Shown piece by piece: positions 15,038-23,066 of a stretch of 64,000 nt of DNA. Within the stretch, counting starts at the first letter, position 1. Every line of letters starts with the position of its first letter. This DNA is from a virus, in IMG/VR virus record IMGVR_UViG_3300028596_000009, positions 1 to 64,000 of that record; one strand, given 5' to 3'. Position numbers and translations under genes: made by a program. The notes beneath the pieces are model-generated. The model worked only from the letters and a program-made list of their open reading frames with translations. It searched no databases and had not been told where the DNA came from.

Positions 15038-15727
15038 ATGCACGAGTACCCCGACAAGTACGTTCCGTTCGGTGACGTGAAGCCGATGAAGCACCCGTTC
15101 CAGCTCCGGGTGGAGGGGCACGCCTACCACTACACCGACTACTCCACGGCGCTGGAGGAGTTCCACGCGCTGACCGACGACGAGCCGGGAACACAGGTCA
15201 CGCTGTTCCAGCTCGGGTACTACGCGCCGGACCGGCCCGAGTGGTGGCTGATCTCCATCGGCAACATCAAGGAGACCTCGCGGCCGGTGTGGACGAACCT
15301 GTTCGCCGGGTACACCCTGTCGCGGCTGTTCTTCCTGCGCAACGCCGACCGCCGAACGCTTGCCCGCCTCCACTGGCCCGCCCCGCCGAACGCGGTGAGC
15401 TGGAAGTACGCCCCGGAGGTCCCGCCGCTGGAGCAGCAGGTGGCGGAGGCTCTGGAGCCGGGGTTCGCGCCGTACATGGCCTCTGTGGACGAGGTCGAGG
15501 AGCCGGAGCCCGAGGTGGCTCCCGAAGAGATCGACTTCGCCAAGGTGGCAGCCTCGCCGGGATGCCGGGTGGACGAGGCGACGCTCCGCCGCCGTATGGC
15601 GATGGGCTGGGATCTGGACCGGGCGATGACGACCCCCCTGCTCGGCACGAGCCTCGGTGAGGAGAGCTGGGTGAAGGTCAACGGCAAGTGGCGTCACGTA
15701 CCCGGAACCCCCAGCACCCGCTCGTAG
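15038..15727 (+). CDS. hypothetical protein, 229 aa
   Basis: ATG at 15038 after AGGAAAGGACCGAAAGACG. One of the larger proteins in this arm. The N-terminal ~110 residues are aromatic-rich beta-like; a Pro/Glu-rich linker near residues 145-170 (EEPEPEVAPEE) leads to a basic helical segment (EATLRRRMAMGW) and a terminal WVKVNGKWRHVP strand pair. Two-domain appearance; function unknown. Confidence 0.8.
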   Translation: MHEYPDKYVPFGDVKPMKHPFQLRVEGHAYHYTDYSTALEEFHALTDDEPGTQVTLFQLGYYAPDRPEWWLISIGNIKETSRPVWTNLFAGYTLSRLFFLRNADRRTLARLHWPAPPNAVSWKYAPEVPPLEQQVAEALEPGFAPYMASVDEVEEPEPEVAPEEIDFAKVAASPGCRVDEATLRRRMAMGWDLDRAMTTPLLGTSLGEESWVKVNGKWRHVPGTPSTRS

Positions 15728-15746
15728 TCCACCGCCCGCCGCAGGC

Positions 15747-15751
15747 TTATC
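15747..15751 (+). promoter_or_regulatory. compact TTATC element
   Basis: GCTTATCAGGAAAGGAAGAGGAC directly before the GTG at 15768. Confidence 0.6.
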
Positions 15752-15767
15752 AGGAAAGGAAGAGGAC

Positions 15768-16061
15768 GTGGGACGGAACAGTCTGGATCTGGAGATCGGT
15801 GACGATTTCCAGGGTGGCAGCGTGATCGCAATCCACCAGCAGGAGAACCACGGCAGCGCTGGTGTGGTGCTGACGTTCAGCCACGAGGACCGGTACGTGG
15901 TGTGGACGGTGGACCCGCACCTGAAGGTCATCGACCAGGATCAGTACCCGGTCGGCACGTACGCCTACAGCCGGTACGTGGAGCTGGTGGCACATCAGCT
16001 CTTCACGCACTTCAACCAGGCGGCGCCGGGTGTGACGTTCATGGTCAAGAACAGCGGCTGA
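15768..16061 (+). CDS. hypothetical protein, 97 aa
   Basis: GTG at 15768 after AGGAAAGGAAGAGGAC. Beta-like strands (SVIAIHQQENHGSAGVVLTF) and a C-terminal helix region with HQLFTHFNQA. No family. Confidence 0.76.
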   Translation: MGRNSLDLEIGDDFQGGSVIAIHQQENHGSAGVVLTFSHEDRYVVWTVDPHLKVIDQDQYPVGTYAYSRYVELVAHQLFTHFNQAAPGVTFMVKNSG

Positions 16062-16076
16062 CTCGGCTGGGGTTCG

Positions 16077-16116
16077 GGGGTACGCGGCCCGTTCCGTGTG
16101 CCCCAGTGCCCTTATC
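16077..16116 (+). promoter_or_regulatory. hairpin followed by TTATC element
   Basis: GGGGTACGCGG (16077-16087) pairs with CCGTGTGCCCC (16094-16104). TTATC at 16112-16116 then GGGTCAAGGAAAGAGGAG. Confidence 0.6.
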
Positions 16117-16140
16117 GGGTCAAGGAAAGAGGAGAAGGCG

Positions 16141-16434
16141 ATGAGCGAGAACGTGACGAACCAGGAAGTCAAGATGGTGTGGTTCCCCAGCGTGAAGCTG
16201 GGAGTGGACACCTTCGAGGAACTGCTCAGTGAGGCACTGTGCGAGGCTTCCCCGGCAGACATGCGGGCCGGTGCCACCAAGGCCGCCCGGTACATCGAGA
16301 ACGTCACCCAGGACGCCGGTCTGGACATGAACCGGATCAACAACGCCACGTCCACCCTGTGCAGGATCATCTCCTCCTTGTCCGGTCAGGTGGAGAGCCT
16401 GCGGGCGGAACTGGAGAAGGGCGAGGAGAAGTGA
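16141..16434 (+). CDS. hypothetical protein, tandem paralogue 1 (WFP family), 97 aa
   Basis: ATG at 16141 after AAGGAAAGAGGAGAAGGCG. Shares most landmarks with the gene at 16685: a WFP start, LG-D-F, the P-MRA helix, GLDM..I.NAT.TLC, and a VE-LR-EL coiled-coil end. A clear tandem duplication with one small gene in between. Helical, probably oligomeric. Function unknown. Confidence 0.8.
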   Translation: MSENVTNQEVKMVWFPSVKLGVDTFEELLSEALCEASPADMRAGATKAARYIENVTQDAGLDMNRINNATSTLCRIISSLSGQVESLRAELEKGEEK

Positions 16435-16643
16435 CTCCGGCGGAGAAGAAGCGACTGGTGGCCAAGGCTCTGATCTACCAGGCAGGGAGTCTGGTCGAGT
16501 TCTGGTCCGACATGACAAGCAACCTCCTCGAACCGGAGGAGGCGGAGGAGATCTCGCCCGAGTTCGCACGGGAGTGCCTGAACACTTGGCTCAAGAACCT
16601 TCCCGGGGACTCCTGGGACACTCGGCTCGGGCCCGTCGACTGA
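16431..16643 (+). CDS. hypothetical helical protein, 70 aa
   Basis: GTG at 16431 overlaps the preceding stop. Helical and acidic (LLEPEEAEEISPEFA). Inserted between the two WFP paralogues. Confidence 0.74.
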   Translation: MTPAEKKRLVAKALIYQAGSLVEFWSDMTSNLLEPEEAEEISPEFARECLNTWLKNLPGDSWDTRLGPVD

Positions 16644-16656
16644 CGGGGCCTGCGGC

Positions 16657-16661
16657 TTATC
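16657..16661 (+). promoter_or_regulatory. compact TTATC element
   Basis: GCTTATCAGATCAAGGAAGAGGAGAAAGAG; the same GATCAAGGAA-type spacer precedes paralogue 1 (GGGTCAAGGAA), so the leader was duplicated with the gene. Confidence 0.6.
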
Positions 16662-16684
16662 AGATCAAGGAAGAGGAGAAAGAG

Positions 16685-16957
16685 ATGGCGACCGAGGAGA
16701 ACTGGTTTCCTCGCTTCGAGCTGGGCATCGACAGGTTCAAGTGGTGCCTGGGAGAGGCGATGGCGCGGGCGACCCCGAGCGAGATGCGTGCTGCCGCTGC
16801 GCGTGCCGCCCATTGCATCGAGAAGGAGGCCGTGAGCGTCGGCCTGGACATGGACCAGATCAGCAACGCCACGGACACCCTGTGCACGATCGTCCGCGAA
16901 CTGGCCATCGAGGTGGAGAACCTGCGGACGGAGCTGGGGAAGGGTGGCGAACGGTGA
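16685..16957 (+). CDS. hypothetical protein, tandem paralogue 2 (WFP family), 90 aa
   Basis: ATG at 16685 after AAGGAAGAGGAGAAAGAG. Aligns almost end to end with the 16141 protein (WFPRFELGIDRF; MRAAAARAAHCIE; GLDMDQISNATDTLC; LRTELGKG). Lacks the first few residues of paralogue 1. Overlaps the next GTG. Confidence 0.8.
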   Translation: MATEENWFPRFELGIDRFKWCLGEAMARATPSEMRAAAARAAHCIEKEAVSVGLDMDQISNATDTLCTIVRELAIEVENLRTELGKGGER

Positions 16958-17262
16958 CGGGATACCCCATCGACCCGTACGAGGTGAACGAATTCCTCGC
17001 CCGGAACACGACGGTGCAGCGATCGGTCACGATCGCCCCCATTACGTGGTCTGCCGGATTCCTCGTCTACATCGGGAAGGAGGACCGGCTCCGGGTGGAG
17101 TACTGCCACGGAAACCGTCACCAGCGTAACGACGAGGTCGCGGCCGACGCTCTCGACCGGATGGAGAAGGCCCTCTCTGGGCGCTACACGGTGACGCGCA
17201 GGAGGGACCAGTACACCCCCAACTCGTGGAGTGACGAGTACTTGGCCATCACTCCGAAGTAA
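16954..17262 (+). CDS. hypothetical protein, 102 aa
   Basis: GTG at 16954 overlaps the preceding stop. N-terminal Pro/Tyr segment, beta-like core (VTIAPITWSAGFLVYIGKED) and a helix (EVAADALDRMEKALSG). No family. Confidence 0.76.
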   Translation: MTGYPIDPYEVNEFLARNTTVQRSVTIAPITWSAGFLVYIGKEDRLRVEYCHGNRHQRNDEVAADALDRMEKALSGRYTVTRRRDQYTPNSWSDEYLAITPK

Positions 17263-17289
17263 CCGAGAGCACAGGAAGAGGAGAAGGGC

Positions 17290-17754
17290 ATGCAGCACGA
17301 CTACGACACGTGGGTGACGGCGCTCGGAGAGGCCGAGGACGTTGACTTCGACGAGAACCAGTGCCAGGACGGCACTCTGGAGGCCCTGATCTCGCATCTG
17401 GTCCAGAACAACCCGGGCAACCGGAACGGCTACGGGCCCGACGAGGTGGAGGGGCTGTTTTCCGCCATGTACGAGAACGGGGTGCACGTGTTCTCGGAGG
17501 AGGCGGTCCAGCGGGCCCTCGCCTCGGAGATCGTCACGACGGACGAGGACTTCACCGAACTGTCCCACATGTACGCCCTCAACCTGGGTCAGGACTCGCT
17601 CGACATGATGGTCTCGATGGCGGATCAGATGGAGTGGGGTGACGGCGACTACGAGTCGTGGTACCGGGCTCACTGCCGCAAGGGCGAGGTGTCCGGCGAG
17701 GACTCGTCCGGGAAGCTGCACTGGTTCCAGTCGAACGTGATCAAGGCCAACTGA
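17290..17754 (+). CDS. acidic hypothetical protein, 154 aa
   Basis: ATG at 17290 after AGGAAGAGGAGAAGGGC. Very acidic (many Asp/Glu, e.g. AEDVDFDENQCQDG) and largely helical. The charge is reminiscent of DNA-mimic proteins, but that is only compositional. No family. Confidence 0.78.
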   Translation: MQHDYDTWVTALGEAEDVDFDENQCQDGTLEALISHLVQNNPGNRNGYGPDEVEGLFSAMYENGVHVFSEEAVQRALASEIVTTDEDFTELSHMYALNLGQDSLDMMVSMADQMEWGDGDYESWYRAHCRKGEVSGEDSSGKLHWFQSNVIKAN

Positions 17755-17786
17755 GCTACCAGCTCGACCAGGACAAGGAGAAGGAC

Positions 17787-18140
17787 ATGACCAGCTACGC
17801 CGTAATCAGCCAGATGCGTGAGGCGGAGGCCGCCCCGTACGCCTGGATCATCGACATCGACCACACGGAGGAACCCACCTCCGAGCACAACGAGATGGGC
17901 ACCACCGGCCCCAGTTGGGCCACGGACGAGCAGGTCGCGCGCCTGGCCAACGACATGAGCCTCGGGCGCAGGTTCCGGATGCTCGACGACCGTGGCGAGG
18001 TGTATTACTCCGGCCGCCTGATCGACGAGCGCGACGAGAAGGAAGTGGAGTGGTTCGGCCCGCTGGACGACTTCGGGCACCCGAACGCCGGGGCCGTGAC
18101 CATCGAGTACCAGGAGAACGGGGAGTGGGTGAAGGTCTGA
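17787..18140 (+). CDS. hypothetical protein, 117 aa
   Basis: ATG at 17787 after GACAAGGAGAAGGAC. Beta/alpha mix with a His/Glu-rich segment (DHTEEPTSEHNEMG) and a C-terminal WFGPLDDFGHPNAGAV region. Stop overlaps the next ATG (TGATG). Confidence 0.78.
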   Translation: MTSYAVISQMREAEAAPYAWIIDIDHTEEPTSEHNEMGTTGPSWATDEQVARLANDMSLGRRFRMLDDRGEVYYSGRLIDERDEKEVEWFGPLDDFGHPNAGAVTIEYQENGEWVKV

Positions 18141-18424
18141 TGGCTACGGAGGGTACGAAGTTCCATCTGGACAAGCACGGAGTGTCGGTGCACTGCACCC
18201 TGTGCTCCGACCACATTGAAACACGAGCACGGGAGGGCAAGCCGGTGAAGCGTCTGGAGCTGGAGATCGAGGGGCAGTCGGTCGGGGATCTGTACCGGAT
18301 GGTGCGGCACCTCGCGGAGAACATCCTCAGGGGCCACGATGAGGACGAGGGCGAGTACGTCACCGGCTGCGGGGACGGGCCCACGGCGCTGTACTTCTAC
18401 CGGATCACGGAGCTGGAGGGGTGA
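18140..18424 (+). CDS. hypothetical protein, 94 aa
   Basis: ATG at 18140 in TGATG. CTLCSDH near residue 18 is a potential metal half-site. A helix (GDLYRMVRHLAENILRG) follows. Coupled both sides. Confidence 0.77.
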   Translation: MATEGTKFHLDKHGVSVHCTLCSDHIETRAREGKPVKRLELEIEGQSVGDLYRMVRHLAENILRGHDEDEGEYVTGCGDGPTALYFYRITELEG

Positions 18425-18753
18425 AGACTCTGGCGGAGCGGATCGCGGAGGACGGGCTGACGGCCACCTCCATCCCGCTTATCAGCGATGGGCCGGTTCA
18501 GCTCCACGGTGTGGAGGTCCACTGTCCCGGCCAGCGTTCGCTCCGGCTTCCTGACGGCTTCCCCTCGTCGGAGGAGCCGACGGTGGAGCAGGTCATGCGG
18601 TACGTGCTGGACGGGTGCAAGACGGTGAACCGGGAGCGCCCCGAGGAGATGGAGATCTCCGCCTACCTGTACTGGGTCCGCATCGACGCGAAGCTTTTCG
18701 ATCTTCTGGGGTCCGCACGGAAGTGGGCCTATCTCAACGAGACGGAGTGGTGA
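18421..18753 (+). CDS. hypothetical protein, 110 aa
   Basis: GTG at 18421 overlaps the previous stop. Basic/helical N-terminus, Pro-rich centre and aromatic C-terminal half. It contains TTATCAGC at 18479 inside codons, judged coincidental. Confidence 0.76.
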   Translation: MKTLAERIAEDGLTATSIPLISDGPVQLHGVEVHCPGQRSLRLPDGFPSSEEPTVEQVMRYVLDGCKTVNRERPEEMEISAYLYWVRIDAKLFDLLGSARKWAYLNETEW

Positions 18754-19112
18754 TGACTTCCTTCGATCTGCCGTACACCGACGGGAAGACGAAAGCGTTC
18801 TGGGCTTCCCAGACTATGGTGCCGGGTGAGCCGATCTTCGTTCTGATCCAGGACGACAGCTCGGACGGTAAAAAGTCCCTGTGCGTGACGTCGGGCTCTC
18901 TGAGCTGGATGAAGGACCAGGTGGACCAGCTCTGGAACGCGCCTGACGGCCTGGATTCGATGGCCATCAAGGTGTACGCCCTGCTGCCGAGTGAGACCGA
19001 GCTGTCGGAGTACGGCATCTCTGTGCGTCAGGCGGACGGCAAGGAAATCCTCCACCTCACCAAGATGCTCACTCCGACCCACAGCATCTCCATGTGGTCC
19101 TGCGAGCTGTAG
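18753..19112 (+). CDS. hypothetical protein, 119 aa
   Basis: ATG at 18753 (TGATG); a GTG at 18750 is an alternative. Beta-like N-terminal half with PGEPIFVLIQDD and two helices. No family. Confidence 0.76.
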   Translation: MTSFDLPYTDGKTKAFWASQTMVPGEPIFVLIQDDSSDGKKSLCVTSGSLSWMKDQVDQLWNAPDGLDSMAIKVYALLPSETELSEYGISVRQADGKEILHLTKMLTPTHSISMWSCEL

Positions 19113-19121
19113 GGGGATCCG

Positions 19122-19571
19122 ATGGCGCGCAGCAGGATCACTCTGGAGACGGTGATCGAGGTCATGGACAAGGTCATCGCGGGCACACCGGCGGGCGCGG
19201 ATTCCCGGGTCGGCCGGAAGCTCGGTGGCCGGTACGCGGAGCACGGTAAGCCGTGCTGCCTGGTCGGCGTGATGCTTATCGAGTTCGGGGCGTCGGTCGC
19301 CACGCTCAAGGAGCTGGACCGCGAGGCGAAGTGGATCGAGGAATCGGTTCACCCGTACTGGCGCCGGTTCGAACCGCTCGCTCTGAGCTTGCTCGCCTTC
19401 CTCCAGCGCCAGAACGACAGCGGCGATTCGTGGGAGGAGGCAGCCCTCGCCGCCTTCACCGGCTCCTCGTACTGGAGGGACCTTCTGACCGGCGGAGAGG
19501 CGTACTACCTGGACCGGGTTTTCCGGGGACGCCCCTGGCTCACGGCCGACAAGGTGAGGAAGTGGAGCTGA
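19122..19571 (+). CDS. hypothetical protein, 149 aa
   Basis: ATG at 19122 after GTAGGGGGATCCG. Helical, with GKPCCLVGVML near residues 44-54 recalling the CG-LCLAGK core of the 20.2/21.3 kb family, so it may be a distant member. C-terminal half acidic with Trp. TTATCGAG at 19275 is within the coding frame. Confidence 0.77.
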   Translation: MARSRITLETVIEVMDKVIAGTPAGADSRVGRKLGGRYAEHGKPCCLVGVMLIEFGASVATLKELDREAKWIEESVHPYWRRFEPLALSLLAFLQRQNDSGDSWEEAALAAFTGSSYWRDLLTGGEAYYLDRVFRGRPWLTADKVRKWS

Positions 19572-19572
19572 G

Positions 19573-19872
19573 GTGAAGTACACCGAGCACGTCCAGTTCA
19601 AGGAGCACCGGCGCTGGCTGTTCGAACAGGTGTGGTCCGGCGCGGCACTCCTGGCTCGACAGCCCAAGGATTACTTGGGCCGCGAATTCCTGGATGGTCA
19701 GTACCAGGGTTACGTGATGGCCCTGGCTCTGCACACGGATCGCGATCCGGACCGGATCCGTCAGCTCACGGACCGACAGGAACTGTGGGAGTTCTTGAAG
19801 AACGGCCCGTCCTGGAAGGCCAAGATAAACCGCGACTACGACCGTGCGATGAGGAAGGAGAGGGATGGCTGA
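19573..19872 (+). CDS. hypothetical protein, 99 aa
   Basis: GTG at 19573 after GTGGAGCTGAG (GGAG). Helical throughout, with charged C-terminus (NRDYDRAMRKERDG). Overlaps the next gene by 8 bases. Confidence 0.76.
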   Translation: MKYTEHVQFKEHRRWLFEQVWSGAALLARQPKDYLGREFLDGQYQGYVMALALHTDRDPDRIRQLTDRQELWEFLKNGPSWKAKINRDYDRAMRKERDG

Positions 19873-20155
19873 CGAGATCATGCCTGAGGTCGAGGAGACG
19901 ATCCGGTACGGGAAGCGGGGTGTGCGGATCGCCAACGCCTACGCCTCGGAGTACGCCGACGCGATCAACTACTACGACCGAGACCGCTACGAGGCGTGGC
20001 AGGAGGACCGCACCGCCGAGAACGCCGAGGGGCTGCCGTACGAGGTCACTCGTGACGACAGGCGCAAGGACATCTCCTGGAACGAGGCGGAGACCCGCCT
20101 CATGCTGGCCCGGCTGACGGAGATCGTCGCCGGGTGGGATGCCAAGAAGCGCTGA
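19865..20155 (+). CDS. hypothetical protein, 96 aa
   Basis: ATG at 19865 behind AGGAAGGAGAGGG. Tyr/Asp/Arg-rich helical protein (ANAYASEYADAINYYDRDRY). No family. Confidence 0.77.
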   Translation: MADEIMPEVEETIRYGKRGVRIANAYASEYADAINYYDRDRYEAWQEDRTAENAEGLPYEVTRDDRRKDISWNEAETRLMLARLTEIVAGWDAKKR

Positions 20156-20167
20156 CGGTGCCCGGCC

Positions 20168-20193
20168 GCGCACAGGGGATGCCCTCCGTGCGT
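20168..20193 (+). terminator. hairpin, GCGCAC type
   Basis: GCGCAC(A)GGGG pairs with CCCTC(C)GTGCGT. A near-copy lies at 27129-27152 (GCGCACAGGGA..CTGTGCGTGTGCCG). No TTATC follows this copy; the next gene has TCAGAGGGCTGGAAAGGGGAG instead. Confidence 0.55.
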
Positions 20194-20236
20194 GTGCCGA
20201 GTGCTCTCAGACTCAGAGGGCTGGAAAGGGGAGACG

Positions 20237-20680
20237 ATGTACGACCTGGAGAAGCTGATGCGGCTGCGGGAGTGGGCGCAGTACGGCGGCACGGAGAAGG
20301 AGCGGTTCGACTACGGCTGCTGGGCCCGGCAGGTCGCCGGTGGTGTGTCCCTGTGCTTCGCGGCGAAGACGTGCGCGGACGCCGGTGCACGGTTCCTGTG
20401 GCAGTTCAACACGGCCCGGGACGTCATGGACAAGGACGGACGACGTGTCTCGATCATGTCGTTCGCCGCGCGGGAACTCGGGCTCGGGGAGATGGAGTCG
20501 ACGGTCCTGTTCGCCCCCGACCACGAGGACGGTGACAACCTCGGCTGCGCGTTCGCGTTCCTGGATGTGCTGATCGAGCGGGCGCGGGCCAGCAAGGACA
20601 GCATGTCGAACCGGGAGGCGCTGGACTGGATGAAGGCGTGGTTCGAGGAGAACCAGGTGCAGGAGGAAGAGGAGAAGTGA
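20237..20680 (+). CDS. hypothetical protein, WAxxGG paralogue 1, 147 aa
   Basis: ATG at 20237 after GGAAAGGGGAGACG. Related to the gene at 21302: both start with a helix ending in EWAQYGG/EWAEQGG, then a Cys/Leu core (VSLCFAAKTC), an ELGLGE/ALGLSY turn before LF-P-D, and a final Ala-Phe-Leu helix ending W-E-W-E-EN. Function unknown; the conserved Cys core could be structural. Confidence 0.8.
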   Translation: MYDLEKLMRLREWAQYGGTEKERFDYGCWARQVAGGVSLCFAAKTCADAGARFLWQFNTARDVMDKDGRRVSIMSFAARELGLGEMESTVLFAPDHEDGDNLGCAFAFLDVLIERARASKDSMSNREALDWMKAWFEENQVQEEEEK

Positions 20681-21207
20681 AGCAGGAGCTGATCACGTTC
20701 CCGAGCGGGGGCGAGTGGGAGGACAGTGGCGAGGGCGGCATGTACGCGCTGCTGGTGGTGAAGGAGCCGCTGGAGTGGCGCACCAACTGCAACGTGGATG
20801 TGCACACGCTGATCCAGCGCAACCGGCCGGACGCGAAGCGCTCGACGACGGTCCGGATGACCCCGCACGACGTGTGCGTATCGAGTCAGGAAGCGAAGCT
20901 TCTGTGGGCTCCGTACAACTACCAGTCGTCCGGGTATCAGCACGATGCGGCGAAGGTGCTGCGGTCCAAGGGGATGGCTGTCGAAGCCCAGTGGGTGGAG
21001 CGCGCCGACGACCCGGATGACTACAGCACGTCGATGCTGGCCACGGCGTTTCTCGGGTCCACTTCGCAGTCGCTGTTCAGCGAGGAGCGGGGTGCGTACT
21101 TCGAGGCGACGATCGAGGATCTGACAGAGCAAGGTCGTGCTCTGCACCGGCTCTACAAGTCGGCGTACGGGATCAAGCCGGTGATCCTGACGTTCCTTGA
21201 CACCTGA
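20677..21207 (+). CDS. hypothetical protein, 176 aa
   Basis: GTG at 20677 overlaps the stop of the WAxxGG protein. Two-part protein with a beta-like N-terminal half and a helical C-terminal half (TIEDLTEQGRALHRLYKSAYG). No family recognised. Confidence 0.78.
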   Translation: MKQELITFPSGGEWEDSGEGGMYALLVVKEPLEWRTNCNVDVHTLIQRNRPDAKRSTTVRMTPHDVCVSSQEAKLLWAPYNYQSSGYQHDAAKVLRSKGMAVEAQWVERADDPDDYSTSMLATAFLGSTSQSLFSEERGAYFEATIEDLTEQGRALHRLYKSAYGIKPVILTFLDT

Positions 21208-21218
21208 CCTGACCCACG

Positions 21219-21280
21219 GGCGCGCACTCTGGTGGGTGCGCGCCTTCCTCATGCCCCGCGTTTCGGTGCGGCGGCTTATC
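21219..21280 (+). promoter_or_regulatory. perfect hairpin followed by TTATC element
   Basis: GGCGCGCAC (21219-21227) pairs perfectly with GTGCGCGCC (21236-21244), then TTCC. TTATC at 21276-21280 precedes AGGAAATGAAGGAG. Confidence 0.65.
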
Positions 21281-21301
21281 AGGAAATGAAGGAGAAAGAT
21301 C

Positions 21302-21787
21302 ATGGGTTACATCCTGGAAGCCATGGAACCCCTGCTGGAGTGGGCGGAGCAGGGCGGCGACGAGGAGTACGAGTTCCACATGGGCGAGTGGGCGGCCCGG
21401 CCGAGGTACGGAGCGCCTGCCGAGGACTGCGGTACGACCCTGTGCCTGGCGGGCAAGGCAGCGCACAGCGGCGGGTACAAGATCGTCTGGGGCGGCAGGA
21501 TCAACGCCCGCGACAAGGAAGTGGCGCGTCACGCGCGCCCGATCAATCCGGACGGCAGCACCGGCTTTCTCCAGCCGATCAAGGAGGCTGGCAGGAATGC
21601 CCTGGGTCTGTCGTACGCGGAGTCGGAGGCGCTGTTCGTTCCGGACCTGGACGGGACCGACGAGGACCGGAAGTTCGCGGTGGCCTTCCTGGCCCACCTG
21701 ACGGACCGGGCGCGGGACGATCTGCGGAACATGTCGCCGACGGAGGTGGAGAGCTGGGTCGAGGAGTGGAAGGAGGAGAACGAGTAG
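21302..21787 (+). CDS. hypothetical protein, WAxxGG paralogue 2, 161 aa
   Basis: ATG at 21302 after GAAATGAAGGAGAAAGATC. EWAEQGGDEEYEF near the N-terminus and CGTTLCLAGKAAHSGG at ~residues 42-57; the CG-T-LCLAGKA core is the best conserved part versus the 20237 gene. C-terminal acidic tail. Confidence 0.8.
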   Translation: MGYILEAMEPLLEWAEQGGDEEYEFHMGEWAARPRYGAPAEDCGTTLCLAGKAAHSGGYKIVWGGRINARDKEVARHARPINPDGSTGFLQPIKEAGRNALGLSYAESEALFVPDLDGTDEDRKFAVAFLAHLTDRARDDLRNMSPTEVESWVEEWKEENE

Positions 21788-21794
21788 CACGACC

Positions 21795-21824
21795 TGAAAC
21801 CGGTTTGAAATTGGCTTGGTTTCA
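21795..21824 (+). terminator. hairpin in a 167-base gap
   Basis: TGAAACC (21795-21801) pairs with GGTTTCA (21818-21824). The remaining gap to 21955 has a TAGGAT hexamer at ~21873, a possible -10 box without a convincing -35; nothing else is visible. Confidence 0.45.
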
Positions 21825-21954
21825 TCTCAGCCGAGAACCGTAAAACAGGTCATGATTCCCCGGTGACGCCCTAGGATGGCCAGGTGCCTGTCACTTGGCC
21901 GTCCGGGAGCGTTCCTGGCGTGCAGGACGCACCGACAAGGAGAGAGGTTCTGAC

Positions 21955-22188
21955 GTGAGCATCAGGTTCGAGGCGAACATCGCCTCCGATCTGTCCCACT
22001 TCCTCACCGCCGAGGTCGAAGGATGGGACGAGGAGCGAGAGTCCACTGAGTGGATCATCTACCTCCTCGGGGTCGAGATGGACCGCGTGTTCAGCAGGAA
22101 GGAGAACGCAAACGCGGTTCTCACCGAGGGCAACTACTGGGCGAAGGCTGAGCGTGTGGTGAAGAGGATGTGGGAGGAGACGCCGTGA
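21955..22188 (+). CDS. hypothetical protein, 77 aa
   Basis: GTG at 21955 after AAGGAGAGAGGTTCTGAC; an upstream in-frame start at 21895 has no ribosome binding site. Acidic N-terminal half and a basic helical C-terminus (WAKAERVVKRMWEE). Overlaps the next GTG. Confidence 0.74.
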   Translation: MSIRFEANIASDLSHFLTAEVEGWDEERESTEWIIYLLGVEMDRVFSRKENANAVLTEGNYWAKAERVVKRMWEETP

Positions 22189-22514
22189 ACGAGTTGAAGG
22201 CTGTGGTCAAGCAAGTGGTGAGCGTCCAGGTGGGGGACCTGGAGAAATTCGTCAAGGAGTGTTACGGCGTCGCCTCCTGGAACTTCAACGATCAGGCGAT
22301 GGGCCTGTACGACACCGACACCTTCGTGGTGTACCAGGTGGACGGTTCGACCGGCAAAGCGGGCATGGGCTGGCTGAACCGCTGGCTCGATAACCCTTCG
22401 GATGAGCTGGACCCGAACCCTCTCCTGGTCCTGAACGACCTGGCCCGGCGTGGTCTGATCGTCAAGGGCGAGTACCTGATCGAGGACCGGCGCTTCGGAA
22501 GCGGTATCTGGTGA
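22185..22514 (+). CDS. hypothetical protein, 109 aa
   Basis: GTG at 22185 overlaps the previous stop. Val/Lys-rich N-terminal helix (LKAVVKQVVSVQVGDLEKF), then beta-like stretches. No family. Confidence 0.76.
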   Translation: MNELKAVVKQVVSVQVGDLEKFVKECYGVASWNFNDQAMGLYDTDTFVVYQVDGSTGKAGMGWLNRWLDNPSDELDPNPLLVLNDLARRGLIVKGEYLIEDRRFGSGIW

Positions 22515-22738
22515 GCGCCCGCCACGCCCGCTCCGAGGAGGAGATACGGGCCCAGGTCATGGCCACGGCGGAGTCCTTCGAGGCCCAGTGGGGGCACAGC
22601 CTGCGCATGGCACAGGGAGGGCCGAAGCGGTCTTTACAGGACCGGGTGAACGAGTACGTCGAGGCCCGCAGGCAGGACAACAAGGACTGGGAGAAGGAGG
22701 AGAAGACATGCCACTTCGGATTTTCGACCGAGGACTGA
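22511..22738 (+). CDS. hypothetical protein, 75 aa
   Basis: GTG at 22511 overlaps the previous stop. Highly charged and helical. Its last 31 bases overlap the next gene, longer than usual for this genome, so the C-terminus may be a recent extension. Confidence 0.7.
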   Translation: MSARHARSEEEIRAQVMATAESFEAQWGHSLRMAQGGPKRSLQDRVNEYVEARRQDNKDWEKEEKTCHFGFSTED

Positions 22739-23064
22739 AGAACCCGGACGAGCTGAAGGTGTTCTTCCCGGAAGGCTGGTGGGAGTGGGACTTCGAGACG
22801 ATCCGTCTCGGCCACTTCATGGTGCCGATGGGCATCGGCCGCATCGCCGAACGCAACCTGAGCGAGGTGCTTCGGCGGTTGCGTGCCCTGGAGTCCATCG
22901 AGGGGCCTCTCGGGCTGGAGCCGGACGGCGAGCCGAAGCCCTACGACGAGATGATCGTGGTGCGCCGGGTCGGACTGGCGGCGGTCGTGAACGAGATCCC
23001 ACGCCCCAAGTTCGACGCCTGGATCAAGAGCGAGCAGGCCAAGTCGGAGAAGAAGGGGGTGTAA
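22708..23064 (+). CDS. hypothetical protein, 118 aa
   Basis: ATG at 22708 after GAGAAGGAGGAGAAGAC, inside the end of the upstream gene. FFPEGWWEWDFETIRLG near residue 20, then a helix (LSEVLRRLRALESIEG) and basic tail (EQAKSEKKG). No family. Confidence 0.77.
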   Translation: MPLRIFDRGLKNPDELKVFFPEGWWEWDFETIRLGHFMVPMGIGRIAERNLSEVLRRLRALESIEGPLGLEPDGEPKPYDEMIVVRRVGLAAVVNEIPRPKFDAWIKSEQAKSEKKGV

Positions 23065-23066
23065 CC

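Noticed and set aside
18479-18483. TTATC inside the gene at 18421
   Set aside because: Encodes Leu-Ile in frame and is not followed by a start codon; same for 19275 and 60198.
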